NCBI RefSeq assembly: GCF_905220365.1
Contig: NC_061143.1
Span: 9,052,001-9,116,000 of the forward strand
Direction of reading: 5' to 3'
DNA from: Vanessa cardui
Taxonomy: Eukaryota; Arthropoda; Insecta; Lepidoptera; Nymphalidae
DNA length: 64,000 nucleotides
The notes beneath the pieces were generated by a model. It had not been told where the DNA came from, did no database searches, and saw nothing but the letters and a program-made list of their open reading frames with translations. The position numbers were made by a program, and so were the translations under genes. This document shows positions 62,170 through 64,000 of this stretch, piece by piece. Every line of letters starts with the position of its first letter. The stretch's first letter is position 1.

Positions 62170-62385
62170 ACTAGCGACCCGCCCCGGCTTTGCACGGGTA
62201 CTTGATATGTATATTATGTCCAAATTACCTAAAATCATAAATTGTAGCATATGTGTTATTCTGATGTATAACCTATATTACTGTATAATTTTATATAAAA
62301 CCGTTCAGTTGATTTTTCGTGAAAGAGTAACTAAGATACATAGGTACATCCATTCTCACAAACTTTCGCATTTATAATATTAGTA
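62170..62385 (+). repeat. repeat family C, well preserved
   Basis: The head tactagcgacccgccccggc and the tail tttcgcatttataatattag are near-consensus. Confidence 0.7.
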
Positions 62386-62660
62386 TGTCAGGATTATTCA
62401 TTTGTAAGGGTTTCAAACGAAAATTCAACATCCGAATCAATTCACAAAGACTATTTTTCTGTTTGTAAATGTTTCTCAAATCAATGGTATCTTTTTAATT
62501 AATTACGTTCCAATATCAATTAAGATAATTATGATAATACCTTACAATCTCTAAGGTCATTAATATGCGGATTACATAAATATATTGCTTAATAGATATT
62601 GTTAATCTTTGGTCTAGTTAAAAGCTGATGACCTGGCTTACTCGTATAAGATTACAGAAA

Positions 62661-62912
62661 AAAAGTAACAGCTTGTAAATTTCTCACTGCTGAGCTAAGG
62701 TTTTCACTCCTTTGAGGAGATGGTTTGGAACTCATTTCACGCTTCTTCAGGGTTGGTGGTTACATGTGAAATTAGACACATGCAGGTTTCCTCACGACGT
62801 TTTCCTTCACCACCGAGTATAGTATGAAAATTATACAAATTAATGACATGAAAATTCAGAGGTAGCCTAGGTTTAAATCCGCAATCATCTGGTTAGATGT
62901 GTGATCTAACTA
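62661..62912 (-). repeat. SINE family A, reverse, decayed head
   Basis: The reversed TTTAC-type tail (aaaagtaacagcttgtaaat), body gcaggtttcctcacgacgtt and reversed B-box zone (cctaggtttaaatccgcaat) are present; the A-box end is eroded. Confidence 0.75.
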
Positions 62913-63716
62913 AAGCTATAGAAGAGCAAAAGATGAAATATATATCTCTCTTTAATAAAAATCGTGACTAATTTTGCCTATTGACACTTTGTCAGTTAAC
63001 AAATGTTTCTTAATTATAATTTTATTCGGTAACTGTTATTAAATCTTTTCGAATTAGCGAGTTCGATTCATAAAATGTAGGTTAATCAATATGTGCGCGC
63101 GCGCATGACTGATGGACCCAAATTGTAGAAAATTGAATAAACATATTAATCATTGTACATTTGTAAATAAATGTATAGAAAATTTTCAATATTGTTTAGA
63201 TTTAAGTATTTTAGGATTCCGCAAAAAATATGTCGTAAATTATGAGAAGATTCGCAAGATATCTCTTTTTACCATATGTTATATAATAAACTAGTTGTCA
63301 AACTGACACTCATCTATGGTTGATCTTATTCTGACATTTAAAGCTGAATAATTTCGAGCAATCCGAGTATATTTATCGAATTAGATGCGGTTAAGTTCCT
63401 TTTTTAAATGTACATATATCTATCTCTTTTTGACTGAAGCTTAACGGAAAGTAGCCGTTTGTTTTGGAAATATTATAACAGCGCACAAAAAGGTGCTCTG
63501 TCAAATTCGAGTCTCTAAATTTCGATGAAAAAGACTATCCGATAATACGTGAGACTGACTAGGATTTAAATCAATACCTTAATGTAGCTTTAAGGACCTT
63601 GTGAGCGTAAGACAACTACGACAGTAGTTATCCTTTTTTTTGGCTATCTACAGGCACGTCTAACTATTGAACATGTTCAAATTATAGATCAATACGATAA
63701 ACACAGGATAGCGAGA

Positions 63717-64000
63717 TTGGTGGTAGGGCTTTGTGCAAGCCCGTCTGGGTAGGTACAACCCACTCATCAGTTATTCTACCCGCAAACAACAGTACTCAGT
63801 ATTATTGTGTTCCGGTCTGAAGGGTGAGTGAGCCAGTGTAACTACAGGCACAAGGGACATAACATCTTAGTTCCCAAGGTTGGTAGCACATTGACGATGT
63901 AAGGAATAGTTAATAATTCTTACAGCGTCAATGTCTATGGGCGATGGTGACCACTTTCCATCAGGTTGCCCATATGCTCGTCCGCCAACCTATATCATAA
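63717..64000 (+). repeat. repeat family B, runs to the window end
   Basis: It starts gattggtggtagggctttgt and reaches gccaacctatatcataa at base 64000; the A-rich end is cut by the window. Confidence 0.85.

Larger units (their letters stand above)
25326..64000 (+). other. putative long first intron (or intergenic DNA), repeat-dense
   Basis: No segment here combines splice sites, coding bias and family resemblance. The sequence between the repeats listed separately is AT-rich and unrecognised, notably 25.4-26.8, 27.1-29.6, 29.9-31.0, 38.3-40.3, 50.3-51.2, 54.3-55.7 and 57.9-59.1 kb. Calling it an intron depends on the promoter call at 24.98 kb. Confidence 0.35.

Overview
The window is AT-rich, intron-bearing animal DNA with no prokaryotic gene organisation. 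Its dominant repeats (a tRNA-headed SINE, a ~285-bp poly(A)-ending repeat, and short LINE 3' ends) are types I recognise from Lepidoptera, and the SINE resembles the Metulj-type elements of nymphalid butterflies. A butterfly, probably a nymphalid, is the best reading; the species cannot be fixed from sequence alone.

Positions 1-10,660 hold the 3' half of trachealess (trh), a bHLH-PAS transcription factor, on the + strand. Five coding segments (1-99, 2366-2559, 2810-2916, 7910-8057, 8227-9430) join through GT-AG introns into one open frame of 583 codons plus a stop. They cover the end of PAS-A, the PAS-A/PAS-B linker, PAS-B, and a 390-residue C-terminal region carried entirely by the last exon. 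The bHLH and most of PAS-A lie upstream of the window. A 3' UTR of up to about 1.2 kb follows.

Positions 14,994-17,439 on the - strand hold a small five-coding-exon gene that single-frame ORF calling misses. The exons (17187-17373, 16641-16708, 16348-16467, 15854-15904, 14994-15080) join exactly in frame into a 170-residue, four-membrane-segment protein of the LAPTM/pasiflora-like (DUF4728-type) shape. It converges tail-to-tail with trh. A promoter candidate lies at about 17.77-17.89 kb.

At about 24.9-25.33 kb a CpG-rich block with an arthropod initiator leads into an apparently non-coding exon that ends at a strong GTAAGT donor. This looks like the start of a + strand gene whose remaining exons lie beyond the window. 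If so, 25.3-64 kb is one very long first intron. I see no convincing coding exon there.

That 39-kb stretch is a repeat record: at least 18 SINE copies, several with intact target-site duplications (one nested inside another repeat); 12 or more copies of the ~285-bp repeat, including one with an inverted tail, one with an internal tandem duplication and one apparently expanded into a minisatellite; two hAT-type MITEs (one with a perfect 8-bp target duplication, one at 6.8 kb); a pair of long-TIR MITEs; LINE 3' ends; and microsatellites. I found no tRNA or rRNA genes, no CRISPR array, and no clear novel multi-gene system.
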